Assembly: GCA_035512595.1 (NCBI GenBank)
Contig: DATKDU010000370.1
Location: 1 to 27,506 of the forward strand
DNA from: DATKDU01 sp035512595
GTDB lineage: Bacteria; Planctomycetota; Planctomycetia; Pirellulales; Pirellulaceae
Length of the DNA stretch: 27,506 nt
Direction: 5' to 3'
Both the position numbers and the translations under genes were made by a program. How positions within the stretch are numbered: the first letter of the stretch is position 1; every line of letters begins with the position of its first letter. Positions 1-6,621 of the stretch are shown one piece after another. The notes under the pieces are model-generated. The model did no database searches. It was not told where the DNA came from and saw only the letters and a program-made list of their open reading frames with translations.

Positions 1-414
1 GCCGACCATACGCTCAAGCTGATGGATTTTTGCCGCGACCACTCCTCCGACGAGCAGTGGACGATGAGCCACGAGCAGTACCGGCCGTTCGTCATGTTCC
101 ACCGCACGCAGGCGGCCGCCCTGGCCTCGCTAGCGGAGAAGGGGGCCGAGGCGGCAGTCGAGGAATTGAACCAGGGCCTCGACCAAATCCGCCAGGTCTT
201 CGTGGAGTACGAGGCGGAGGAAGAGTTCGACGACGACGAACTGGTGGCTCGCTTGACCGAGCTCCGCGAGTCGCTGCGGCAGCACTTCCGCGTCGGCCGC
301 ACGCTGGCGGAGCAACTGGCCGACGCCATCGCCAACGAGAAGTACGAGCTGGCGGCCCAATTGCGGGACGAGCTCAACCGGCGGGACGGCAGCGGGGCCC
401 GGAAGGGGGTCTAG
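1..414 (+). CDS. UVR-motif (UvrB/UvrC motif) protein, 3' part
   Basis: The reading frame is open from the first base of the window (A-D-H-T-L-K-L-M...) to TAG at 412-414, so this is the C-terminal part of a longer gene that starts upstream. The visible part is highly charged and alpha-helical. It ends in a segment that resembles a UVR motif, the helical hairpin by which UvrB and UvrC interact (L-A-x-x-I-A-N-E-K-Y-E-L-A-A-Q-L-R-D-E-L). Stand-alone UVR-motif proteins of unknown function occur in planctomycetes and also among McsA-like partners of protein kinases. With the N-terminus missing I cannot tell which type this is. The next genes lie on the opposite strand and end only a few bases away, so this gene is the last of its transcription unit. 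Confidence 0.7.
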   Translation, partial: ADHTLKLMDFCRDHSSDEQWTMSHEQYRPFVMFHRTQAAALASLAEKGAEAAVEELNQGLDQIRQVFVEYEAEEEFDDDELVARLTELRESLRQHFRVGRTLAEQLADAIANEKYELAAQLRDELNRRDGSGARKGV

Positions 415-419
415 CTCGC

Positions 420-725
420 TCAAGGGCCGCTGGCGCTGGCCGGCTCCGGCCCGGTCCATTCCTTGTGGACCAACTGCCCGCCTGCCATCGTCACGATCAT
501 CACGTTGTTCAGGTGCAGGATTTCGTTGTCCCGAATGTCGGAACGGAATCCGCTGTATTTCCCGCTGCTGGGGGGATGGAGGATGTCGCGCACTTCGGCG
601 GCCGACATGCCGATCTCGAGCCGATCGAACTTCTGCCGGTCGGTCTCCTTGAAGAACAACGCGTAGCCGATGGCAAGCACGAGCAGCACGCCGCCGCCGA
701 TCAGGCCGGGTTTCATCGAGTCCAT
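420..725 (-). CDS. Small membrane-anchored SmpA/OmlA-like protein
   Basis: A protein of about 101 residues. I chose the ATG at 725 (M-D-S-M-K-P-G-L) over the longer frame starting at 773 because a GGGAGAA ribosome-binding site lies about 7 bases upstream of it. Residues about 6-24 form one hydrophobic segment (G-L-I-G-G-G-V-L-L-V-L-A-I-G-Y-A-L-F-F) that should anchor the protein with its C-terminus outside. The rest contains E-I-G-M-S-A-A-E-V-R-D-I-L and a short beta-rich tail, the pattern seen in SmpA/OmlA/BamE-like small domains (G-M-s-x-x-E-V). The assignment to that fold is pattern-based. A specific role in outer-membrane assembly is not supported. It lies downstream of the VOC gene on the same strand, about 108 bases away. 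Confidence 0.6.
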   Translation of the reverse strand: MDSMKPGLIGGGVLLVLAIGYALFFKETDRQKFDRLEIGMSAAEVRDILHPPSSGKYSGFRSDIRDNEILHLNNVMIVTMAGGQLVHKEWTGPEPASASGP

Positions 726-833
726 CGCCAGTTTCTCCCGAGGCAAAATGAGATTGCTTCGACGCCGATGCACAAAGGTAGCACGCCGCCAGAAAAAACG
801 CCCCTTACTCTGGCCAACTTGCCGGCCTAGCCG

Positions 834-1247
834 CTATACGCTCACTCCCCGCCACTCCTCGCGGTTCGCAGTGACGTCGATCACATTGCCGTCGGGGTCG
901 AGCACCTTGAACGACCGTACTGGCGGCTGGTGCGGATCGGCGGCCGTCCGGTCCTTCACGTCCCCCTTGGAAATCACCGCGCCAAACTCGCGGCACCGCC
1001 GCCAGCAAGCCTCCAGGTCGTCCACGATCACGCCGAAATGGATGAACTCGTTCCCTTCCTCAAGCTGCTGCCGCGGCGGGTCCGCCGGATGGGACAGCAG
1101 CGTGATGTTATTGACCCCGTCGGATAGGTCCAGGCTGTCGCCGCTTTTGCGAAAGCCGACGAACTGCCAGCCAATGGCCGTCTCGTAGAACTCGCGCGAT
1201 TTGGCCAGATCGCGGCAGCGGAGAGCGAGATGTCGGAGGTGGGGCAT
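834..1247 (-). CDS. VOC family (glyoxalase/dioxygenase-like) protein
   Basis: About 137 residues from the ATG at 1247 (M-P-H-L-R-H-L-A-L-R-C-R-D-L). The sequence has the usual vicinal-oxygen-chelate layout: an N-terminal H-L-A-L-x-x-x-D-L-x-x-S-x-x-F-Y-E strand-helix unit, a central F-I-H-F-G-V-I-V-D-D-L-E strand, and a C-terminal F-K-V-L-D-P-D-G-N-V-I-D-V strand. Metal ligands are plausibly the His of R-H-L-A-L and the His of F-I-H-F-G. VOC proteins include glyoxalase I, dioxygenases and resistance proteins, and the substrate cannot be read from the sequence. An alternative start ten codons upstream (1277) would translate the GGTGAGT tandem array as T-T-H-H, so the downstream ATG is preferred. 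No clear ribosome-binding site precedes either start. Confidence 0.8.
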   Translation of the reverse strand: MPHLRHLALRCRDLAKSREFYETAIGWQFVGFRKSGDSLDLSDGVNNITLLSHPADPPRQQLEEGNEFIHFGVIVDDLEACWRRCREFGAVISKGDVKDRTAADPHQPPVRSFKVLDPDGNVIDVTANREEWRGVSV

Positions 1248-1252
1248 GGGGT

Positions 1253-1272
1253 GGTGAGTGGTGAGTGGTGAG
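1253..1272. repeat. 7-bp tandem repeat (GGTGAGT, about 2.9 copies)
   Basis: Direct GGTGAGT repeats begin at 1253, 1260 and 1267, just upstream of the VOC start codon. The same unit forms a longer array at 25004-25030. Identical units at two unrelated gene borders suggest a dispersed microsatellite in this genome. Confidence 0.9.
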
Positions 1273-1522
1273 GGCATGCGATGTCGGCATCACGAAGCCT
1301 ACGGAATGGCGAAGTGACTTGCCAGAAGCAACACACTGAGGAATGCGGTCATACCGCAAATCCGGGGGGAAACATGGCCCGTGCCGTAACAATCGCCGAA
1401 GAAACTGGCGTACACGTAAACGTGTTGGCTTGCTTGCCATTGAGCAACGCAATTCCCGGCACGAACGGAACGATGATAGGCGGGCTCGGCCAGCTGTCGT
1501 GTCAGTGTTTCGCCAATCTGGT
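1273..1522. other. Gene-poor stretch, no recognisable gene
   Basis: About 250 bases between the VOC gene and the attC-like hairpin. An open frame runs through it on the plus strand from 1281 to 1577, but it lacks a ribosome-binding site, shows no recognisable domain and reads into the hairpin (N-E-A-L-Q-L-T-G). I see no promoter, RNA gene or repeat that I can support here. It could be remains of a decayed cassette. Confidence 0.5.
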
Positions 1523-1619
1523 GCCTAACGAGGCGTTGCAGTTGACCGGGGCCGCCTTACGCCTATCCGAGGCATGAAGTCCAACCAGCGGCCCCGGCAA
1601 CTGAACGCAGGCGTTCGGC
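1523..1619 (+). repeat. attC-like recombination site (integron cassette-type imperfect hairpin)
   Basis: A 97-base imperfect palindrome with the parts of an integron attC site. The left end is GCCTAAC (1523-1529), which fits RYYYAAC. The right end is GTTCGGC (1613-1619), which pairs with it with one mismatch. Inside, GCGTT (1533-1537) pairs with AACGC (1604-1608), CAGTTG (1539-1544) with CAACTG (1598-1603), and CCGGGGCCGC (1546-1555) with GCGGCCCCGG (1588-1597). Two bases of the left arm (G1538 and A1545) stay unpaired, like the extrahelical bases of real attC sites, and a 32-base loop remains. No integron integrase gene is present in the window. The small genes beside it resemble cassette cargo. 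Confidence 0.65.
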
Positions 1620-1642
1620 CGCGAGAGAGGTTGTTGCGAGGC

Positions 1643-1891
1643 ATGACCGACCCGATCCGACTCGAGATTGTCTTTCGACCAGGGATGGACCCTTTTGACC
1701 GGCAATGGTTCGAGGAACAATTGGAAGATGCGTTCGCTGAGGACGGGCTGGGGCAGGTCTTCGGCGGGGGGACGGCCCTGGACGGCTCCTGTAGCGACAT
1801 TGCGCTGGAAGTCAACGAGCGAGAGCGAGGGCTGGCCGTCGTCCAATCCGGCCGGGCTTGGCTCCGCGAGCAGCGGGATGCATTGGCATGA
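1643..1891 (+). CDS. Small hypothetical protein next to attC-like site
   Basis: An 82-residue acidic protein starting M-T-D-P-I-R-L-E-I-V. I chose the ATG at 1643; a longer frame from 1574 would run through the right arm of the attC-like hairpin. The sequence alternates a strand (I-R-L-E-I-V-F), an acidic helix (W-F-E-E-Q-L-E-D-A-F), a glycine turn (F-G-G-G-T-A-L-D-G) and another strand (D-I-A-L-E-V). This suggests a small alpha/beta fold with a G-G-G-T loop, but I do not recognise the family. Small acidic proteins next to attC sites are typical cassette cargo. The gene begins 24 bases after the hairpin, so the hairpin would belong to the preceding cassette. Confidence 0.55.
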   Translation: MTDPIRLEIVFRPGMDPFDRQWFEEQLEDAFAEDGLGQVFGGGTALDGSCSDIALEVNERERGLAVVQSGRAWLREQRDALA

Positions 1892-1974
1892 GTGGGCGAA
1901 GCGCCAGTCGAAGTTCTGGCGTAGTGCGGCAACTCGGCGTACACTGAACGCGTTTTCCCCGCGAGATTTCCGTC

Positions 1975-2160
1975 ATGGAAACCGTTCACGTCACGATCAC
2001 AGGCGATGCGGCCGCATTTATTCAGGACCAGGTCGCGACTGGTCGATACGGCTCGCCCGCGGAAGTTGTCACCGAGGCCATTTCGCAAGCGCAGGTTCAT
2101 GCGGCGAAACAGCGATTGGCCAGCTCGCAGGATCTTTGTGCAGCACTTTCTGAAGGGTGA
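1975..2160 (+). CDS. ParD-like (ribbon-helix-helix) antitoxin, orphan
   Basis: A 61-residue protein with the ParD/CopG pattern. It has a short N-terminal strand (V-H-V-T-I-T-G-D) that would pair in the dimer and touch DNA, and a helix containing F-I-Q-D-Q-V-A-T-G-R-Y-G-S. A second helix follows (P-A-E-V-V-T-E-A-I-S-Q-A). The R-Y-x-S-x-x-E-V-V-x-x-A signature is characteristic of type II ParD antitoxins. The usual ParE/RelE-fold toxin gene would follow at once, but the next gene, 10 bases on, is a nitroreductase-family protein. The antitoxin therefore appears orphaned, or acts as a small DNA-binding regulator of its neighbour. The C-terminal toxin-wrapping tail is short. Confidence 0.7.
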   Translation: METVHVTITGDAAAFIQDQVATGRYGSPAEVVTEAISQAQVHAAKQRLASSQDLCAALSEG

Positions 2161-2169
2161 GTCGGGCAC

Positions 2170-2826
2170 ATGCCATCTGCGTTACCCTCCGGCGAGTTAC
2201 TTGAGCAACTCCGCTGGCGCTACGCCGTCAAGCGGTTCGACCCCACGCGCAAGATCGCTGCCGACGACTGGCGGGCGCTCGAAGAGGCTTTGGTTCTGAC
2301 TCCGTCGTCCTACGGCCTGCAGCCCTGGAAATTCTTCGTCATCTGCGATCAGCCGCTGAAAGATCAGCTCGTCCCCCTCTCCTGGAATCAGCGGCAATTG
2401 GCAGATTGCTCGCACGTCGTCGTCTTCGCGATCAAGGCCGATCTGGCTGCGGCCGACATCGACCGCTATCTGGCCCGCATGGCCGAAGTCCGCGGCATTG
2501 CCGTCGAGCAGCTCGCCGGCTTTCGCAAGCAACTCATGAGCAGCTTTGCACCGCCGCCGGCGGAGTTCAACGTCAACGAATGGGCGGTCCGGCAGGTGTA
2601 CATCGCCTTGGGGAATTTCATGACCAGTGCCGCCGTGCTCGGGATCGACACCTGCCCGATGGAAGGGATCGAGCCGATCAAGTACGACGATCTCCTCGGA
2701 CTGCGGGCCAAAGGCTATGCCACGGCAGTCGTCTGCGTCGCTGGCTATCGCGCGGCAGACGACAAGTACGCGGCGCTGCCCAAGGTGCGGTTCAAGCACG
2801 AGGACGTGATTGAGCACCTGCCGTAG
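2170..2826 (+). CDS. Nitroreductase family NAD(P)H-dependent oxidoreductase
   Basis: A 218-residue protein of the FMN-dependent nitroreductase family (NfsB/YdgI-like, usual size 200-220). The N-terminal R-Y-A-V-K-R-F-D-P-T-R-K-I is the conserved entry motif whose basic residues bind the FMN phosphate. S-S-Y-G-L-Q-P-W-K-F-F-V is the conserved S-x-x-x-x-Q-P-W motif. Further on, A-L-G-N-F-M-T-S-A-A-V-L-G-I-D-T-C-P-M-E-G is the usual helix plus turn near the flavin. Such homodimeric cytosolic enzymes reduce nitro or quinone compounds, or supply flavin reduction; the physiological substrate is unknown. The likely ribosome-binding site (GAAGGGTGA) lies in the end of the antitoxin gene 10 bases upstream, so the two are probably co-transcribed. 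Confidence 0.9.
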   Translation: MPSALPSGELLEQLRWRYAVKRFDPTRKIAADDWRALEEALVLTPSSYGLQPWKFFVICDQPLKDQLVPLSWNQRQLADCSHVVVFAIKADLAAADIDRYLARMAEVRGIAVEQLAGFRKQLMSSFAPPPAEFNVNEWAVRQVYIALGNFMTSAAVLGIDTCPMEGIEPIKYDDLLGLRAKGYATAVVCVAGYRAADDKYAALPKVRFKHEDVIEHLP

Positions 2827-2835
2827 CTGCGATTC

Positions 2836-3486
2836 TTACGCCTTGGGCAACAGCGCCAGCACCGCCGGACTCGGACGGGCGATCACATGGCCGGCAATCA
2901 GTTTGCCCAGTGCGCCGACTTTGGAGGTTCCTGCCTCGATGGCCGCTTTCACCGCGGCTACATCCCCCTTGACGACGACGGTAATGTAGCCGCCGCCGAG
3001 TTTCTCCTTGCCGACGACCTCGACGTTGGCCGCCTTGCAGGCGCTGTCGATGGCCTCGAAGACGGCGGTGAAGCCCTGCGTTTCGATGAAGCCGAGGGCG
3101 AAGGAAGCGTTGTCAGCCATGGGAGCGTTCTCGCGATTGCCGAGGATCTCGTAGTTGGGATTTTTGACGATCGGTTGCTGGATCAGCGGGCTAGTTTCGA
3201 CGGGACTGTCGAGGGCCTTCATGGCCCGTGCATCGGGCTTGTTGATCACGGTAGCGACCGGGCGGCCGTTCATCTGCCGGGCCGCTTCTTCGCCAGCGGC
3301 GATCGCGGCTTTTACCGCGGCCTGGGGGCCGGTGATCTTGAGGACGATCCCCAGCCAGTCGTTCAACTCCACCTGGCGCAAGTGGATGCCGGCCGTCTTG
3401 TCCATCTGGTCGAGCGCGACCATGGCCGGCGTCAGGCCGAAGACTTCCAGAATGCCGAGGGAGTCGTTCACGCGCTCGTAGGACAA
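2836..3486 (-). CDS. Tandem-BMC-domain microcompartment shell protein (BMC-T type)
   Basis: A 216-residue protein with two bacterial-microcompartment domains. Domain 1, about residues 9-87, begins S-L-G-I-L-E-V-F-G-L. Domain 2, about 129-208, begins A-L-G-F-I-E-T-Q-G-F and contains K-A-A-N-V-E-V-V-G-K-E-K-L-G-G-G-Y-I-T-V-V-V-like pore-loop sequence. A proline-rich linker joins them. Tandem BMC proteins form trimeric pseudohexagonal shell tiles with a central pore; the pore-loop G-G-G is in domain 2. No BMC enzymes, BMC-H or BMC-P genes lie nearby, so this is a satellite shell gene. The start is TTG at 3486, inside a REP-like inverted repeat; a GTG at 3471 is an alternative. The stop lies 9 bases from the convergent nitroreductase gene. 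Confidence 0.88.
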   Translation of the reverse strand: MSYERVNDSLGILEVFGLTPAMVALDQMDKTAGIHLRQVELNDWLGIVLKITGPQAAVKAAIAAGEEAARQMNGRPVATVINKPDARAMKALDSPVETSPLIQQPIVKNPNYEILGNRENAPMADNASFALGFIETQGFTAVFEAIDSACKAANVEVVGKEKLGGGYITVVVKGDVAAVKAAIEAGTSKVGALGKLIAGHVIARPSPAVLALLPKA

Positions 3487-3544
3487 GTTTTCAACCTGTC
3501 CAAAAGGGGCGATGCATTCGGGACAGGTTGAAAACCTGTCCTAC
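3478..3544. repeat. REP-like inverted pair (family A) over the BMC gene start
   Basis: Two 24-base arms, 3478-3501 and 3521-3544, are inverted copies of each other with a single mismatch at 3486, separated by 19 bases. Each arm is itself a small hairpin, GGACAGGTT-TTC-AACCTGTCC in the perfect copy, preceded by GTA(G). The GTAG leader plus compact hairpin in inverted pairs is the layout of REP/BIME elements. The left arm overlaps the TTG start codon of the BMC gene. Confidence 0.9.
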
Positions 3545-3686
3545 GGGGCCAGTATAGCTTGCTGATTCCTGGTTGACAGGCGCTCCCAAAACTCGCCATA
3601 AAGTGCTGGCCTGAAGTATGATGGGGCAACCTCCCCGATCGACTCCCGCCTGACACATCCCGCCGAACCCGCCGCGGAGCCTGTTC

Positions 3687-6434
3687 ATGCCTTCTCGGAT
3701 CGTATGCTGCCGCGCACTGGCCGCGCTGGCGTTTTCGCTCGGTGCCATGCTGGCTGCCGCTCTGTCTGCTGCTGATGCCCATCCTCGCGTAGCCCCCTTT
3801 GAACGGTTTTATTCGGAGGCCAAATCCGATGCCGTCGCCGGTGGGCAGCTTCTGCTGGGCGAACTCAATTGCACGTCGTGTCATCAGGCCGATACGGCCC
3901 TGGATGCGATGATCGTCAAAAAGCCTGCTCCCATTCTCGACACCGTCGGCAGTCGCGTCCGGCCGCAGTACCTGCTGAAGTTCCTAACCGATCCGCAGGC
4001 GACCAAGCCGGGAACGACGATGCCCAGCGTCCTGGCGGCGCTTTCGGAGGCCGAGCGGAAAGAAAAGGTCGAGGCGCTCGTCCATTTTCTGGCCTCCACT
4101 GGCACGCTCAACGAATCGGCCGCGCTGAGGCAAAGCGTCAACCGGGGCGAGGTCCTTTACCATTCGCTCGGCTGTGTCGCCTGCCACGACCCGCGCCAGG
4201 AAGAAAACCAGCAGCCGCTCGCCACGTCGATCATCATTGGCACGCCAAGCCGCAAGTACACGATCCCCGGCCTGACGCAGTTCCTCGCTGATCCGCTGGC
4301 CGTGCGTCCGGGCGGACGAATGCCGCACGTCGTCAATGATGTCACGGAGGCCCGCGACATCGCGGCCTACCTGTGCAAGGACCTCGACATCAGCTCGGGC
4401 TTGCAGTTCGCGGTCTATCAGGGGGATTGGAACAAGCTTCCGGATTTCAGCAAGCTCCAGCCGGTGGAAGTCGGCGAGGCTGGGGGTTTCGACGTTGGCG
4501 TGACGAAGCTCAAAGACCACTTCGCTCTGCGGTTCGACGGCCACATCCAGATTCCGGTCGATGGCAACTACCTGTTCCTGCTCCACTCCGACGACGGCTC
4601 GAAGCTCTACATCGACGGCAAGGTGGTCATCGATAACGACGGCGTTCACGCCGGGCAGCAGAAGCGAAAGCAGCAGCAGATGAAGGCCGGGCTGCACACG
4701 GTCGCCGTCGAATACTTCGAGCAAGCTGGCGGCGAAGAGCTGAAAGTGGAGTTCCAGGGGCCGAACATGCCGCAGCAGGATCTGGCGACGCTGATTGCCG
4801 CGCCGCCGCCGAAAGGGGATAAGCCGCCCGAGGAAGCGTTTACCATCGATCCGGCCAAGGCGGCCAAAGGGCGCGAGTATTTTGCCAGCCTCGGTTGCGC
4901 GTCCTGCCACGAACTAAAGCAGAATGGTCAGCGAATCGCCTCGTCGCTGATGGCGCCGCCGCTGGCCTCGCTAACGGGTGCTGGCGGATGTCTTGAGTCT
5001 CCGAACAGCAAGTCGCCTAATTATGGGCTGAACGCCCGCCAACGAGTGTCGTTGGCCGCGGCGATCGGTGCCGCGAAGTCACCGCAGCCGCTGAGCGAGA
5101 CGGAAGTCGTGACGCGCCACTCGATCCGCCTCAACTGCTGCGCCTGCCACGAGCGGGAAAAACTTGGCGGCGTGGAAGACGCACGCAATCCGCATTTCCA
5201 GTCCGACATGCCGGAGATGGGGGACGAAGGGCGTTTGCCGCCGTCGCTGACCGGCGTCGGCGCCAAGCTGCAGACCGAGTGGCTCAAAACGGTCCTCGAG
5301 CAGGGATCCAAAGAGCGGCCCTATATGTTCACGCGAATGCCCCGGTATGGGGCCGCGAACGTGACCGCCTTCGTCACGGCACTCGACAAGCTCGACTCTG
5401 CCAGCGCCAAACCAATGCCGTCGGTCGATCTCGATTTGGCGGACAAGAAGACCAAAGCCGTCGGCCGCCGGCTGGTCGGCGGGCAAGCCTTCGGCTGCAT
5501 CAAGTGCCACACGTTTGCCGGCCGCAAATCGAGCGGCATTCAGGCCATGAGCCTGACGACGATGACCAAGAGACTCAAGCCGGAGTGGTTCCACCACTAC
5601 ATGCGCAGTCCGCTCTCGTATCGGCCCGGAACGCGAATGCCGACGCCATTTCCAAACGGCGAAACGACGCTGCCGAGCATCCTCGAGGGGAGCGTGGACA
5701 AGCAGACGCGGGCCATGTGGGCGTACCTGGCCGATGGCGACCAGGCAATCCTGCCCATCGGCCTCGTCACCGGGAAGATGGAGCTCATCGCCTACGACGA
5801 GGCGATCATCTACCGCAACTTCATCGAAGGGGCCGGTCCGCGAGCGATCGGCGTCGGCTATCCCGAGAAGCTCAACCTGGCATGGGATGCGAATAACCTG
5901 CGGCCAGCCATGCTGTGGCACGGGGCGTTTATGGATGCCGCGAAGCACTGGAATGACCGCGGCGCTGGATTCGAGGGACCGCTAGGGGACAACATCCTGC
6001 GGCTCATCGAGGGAGTGCCGCTGGCGCTACTGGCGGACGACAAGGCGGCGTGGCCGAATGGACCAGCGAAGGAACAAGGATTTCAGTTCCGCGGCTATCG
6101 GCTGGGGGAATATCAGCGGCCGACGTTTCTGTACTCGCTCGGTGAGTTGAAAGTCGAGGACTACTTCGCGCCAGTCGGCCAGGACGACGTGTACGTGATG
6201 CGGCGAACGATTACGGTGCAGGGCACCCCGTCCGGCAAGCTTTACTTCCGCGCGGCTGCCGGCGATGTCGCTGCCAACGACGATGGCTCATGCAAGATCG
6301 ACAATCGTTGGACGCTGCGGATCAAGTCGGCTGACAAGCCGCTCATTCGCGAAAGCGGCGGCCGCAAAGAGCTGCTCGTACCGCTCGTGTTTGAAAATGG
6401 CAAGAGTGAGGTCGTGCAGGAGTTTGATTGGTGA
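3687..6434 (+). CDS. Secreted multi-heme cytochrome c protein with PA14 domain
   Basis: A 915-residue exported protein; the signal peptide ends near residue 29 (A-A-L-S-A-A-D). Five CXXCH heme-c sites are visible: C62-H66, C163-H167, C404-H408, C484-H488 and C604-H608. Likely distal Met ligands lie in P-G-T-T-M-P (M112), P-G-G-R-M-P (M212), T-R-M-P-R (M551) and P-G-T-R-M-P (M651). Residues about 240-360 form a PA14 domain (L-F-L-L-H-S-D-D-G-S-K-L-Y-I-D-G-K), a beta-barrel usually involved in carbohydrate or ligand binding. The last 230 residues are a conserved planctomycete region without heme. GGAG lies 8 bases before the ATG. The protein probably transfers electrons in the periplasm, and the beta-propeller gene downstream is a likely functional partner. 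Confidence 0.88.
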   Translation: MPSRIVCCRALAALAFSLGAMLAAALSAADAHPRVAPFERFYSEAKSDAVAGGQLLLGELNCTSCHQADTALDAMIVKKPAPILDTVGSRVRPQYLLKFLTDPQATKPGTTMPSVLAALSEAERKEKVEALVHFLASTGTLNESAALRQSVNRGEVLYHSLGCVACHDPRQEENQQPLATSIIIGTPSRKYTIPGLTQFLADPLAVRPGGRMPHVVNDVTEARDIAAYLCKDLDISSGLQFAVYQGDWNKLPDFSKLQPVEVGEAGGFDVGVTKLKDHFALRFDGHIQIPVDGNYLFLLHSDDGSKLYIDGKVVIDNDGVHAGQQKRKQQQMKAGLHTVAVEYFEQAGGEELKVEFQGPNMPQQDLATLIAAPPPKGDKPPEEAFTIDPAKAAKGREYFASLGCASCHELKQNGQRIASSLMAPPLASLTGAGGCLESPNSKSPNYGLNARQRVSLAAAIGAAKSPQPLSETEVVTRHSIRLNCCACHEREKLGGVEDARNPHFQSDMPEMGDEGRLPPSLTGVGAKLQTEWLKTVLEQGSKERPYMFTRMPRYGAANVTAFVTALDKLDSASAKPMPSVDLDLADKKTKAVGRRLVGGQAFGCIKCHTFAGRKSSGIQAMSLTTMTKRLKPEWFHHYMRSPLSYRPGTRMPTPFPNGETTLPSILEGSVDKQTRAMWAYLADGDQAILPIGLVTGKMELIAYDEAIIYRNFIEGAGPRAIGVGYPEKLNLAWDANNLRPAMLWHGAFMDAAKHWNDRGAGFEGPLGDNILRLIEGVPLALLADDKAAWPNGPAKEQGFQFRGYRLGEYQRPTFLYSLGELKVEDYFAPVGQDDVYVMRRTITVQGTPSGKLYFRAAAGDVAANDDGSCKIDNRWTLRIKSADKPLIRESGGRKELLVPLVFENGKSEVVQEFDW

Positions 6435-6440
6435 CCGGCT

Positions 6441-6480
6441 CCACCGACCCTGGTCGGTGGCTTGACGACTGACGGGCTAG
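6441..6480 (-). repeat. RAYT-associated REP, left copy 1
   Basis: Palindrome CCACCGACC-CT-GGTCGGTGG at 6441-6460, 9-base arms and a 2-base loop. Read on the minus strand it is preceded by a leader with CTAGC (6476-6480) and a CAGTC core. It lies 7 bases after the stop codon of the cytochrome gene, where it may also act as a transcription stop or mRNA end. Confidence 0.92.
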
Positions 6481-6507
6481 AGGTCAAGCGACGATAATAG
6501 GTCATCC

Positions 6508-6547
6508 CCACCGACCCTGGTCGGTGGATTTGTGATTGGTCGGCTAG
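6508..6547 (-). repeat. RAYT-associated REP, left copy 2
   Basis: Same palindrome at 6508-6527 with CT loop. The minus-strand leader carries CTAGC (6543-6547) and an AATCAC core. Orientation is the same as copy 1. Confidence 0.92.
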
Positions 6548-6578
6548 AACGGACCGAACACACGAACGATACCATTCC

Positions 6579-6620
6579 CCACCGACCCAGGTCGGTGGTA
6601 CCGTGACTCCACACGACGAC
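6579..6620 (-). repeat. RAYT-associated REP, left copy 3
   Basis: Palindrome at 6579-6598 with a CA loop instead of CT. The minus-strand leader has GAGTCACGG but lacks the CTAGC tetranucleotide seen in the other copies. It ends just before the transposase start codon and may shape its translation. Confidence 0.9.
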
Positions 6621-6621
6621 A

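Noticed and set aside
1281..1577. 98-codon open frame before the attC-like site
   Set aside because: No ribosome-binding site or recognisable domain, and it runs into the hairpin; a real gene is not supported.
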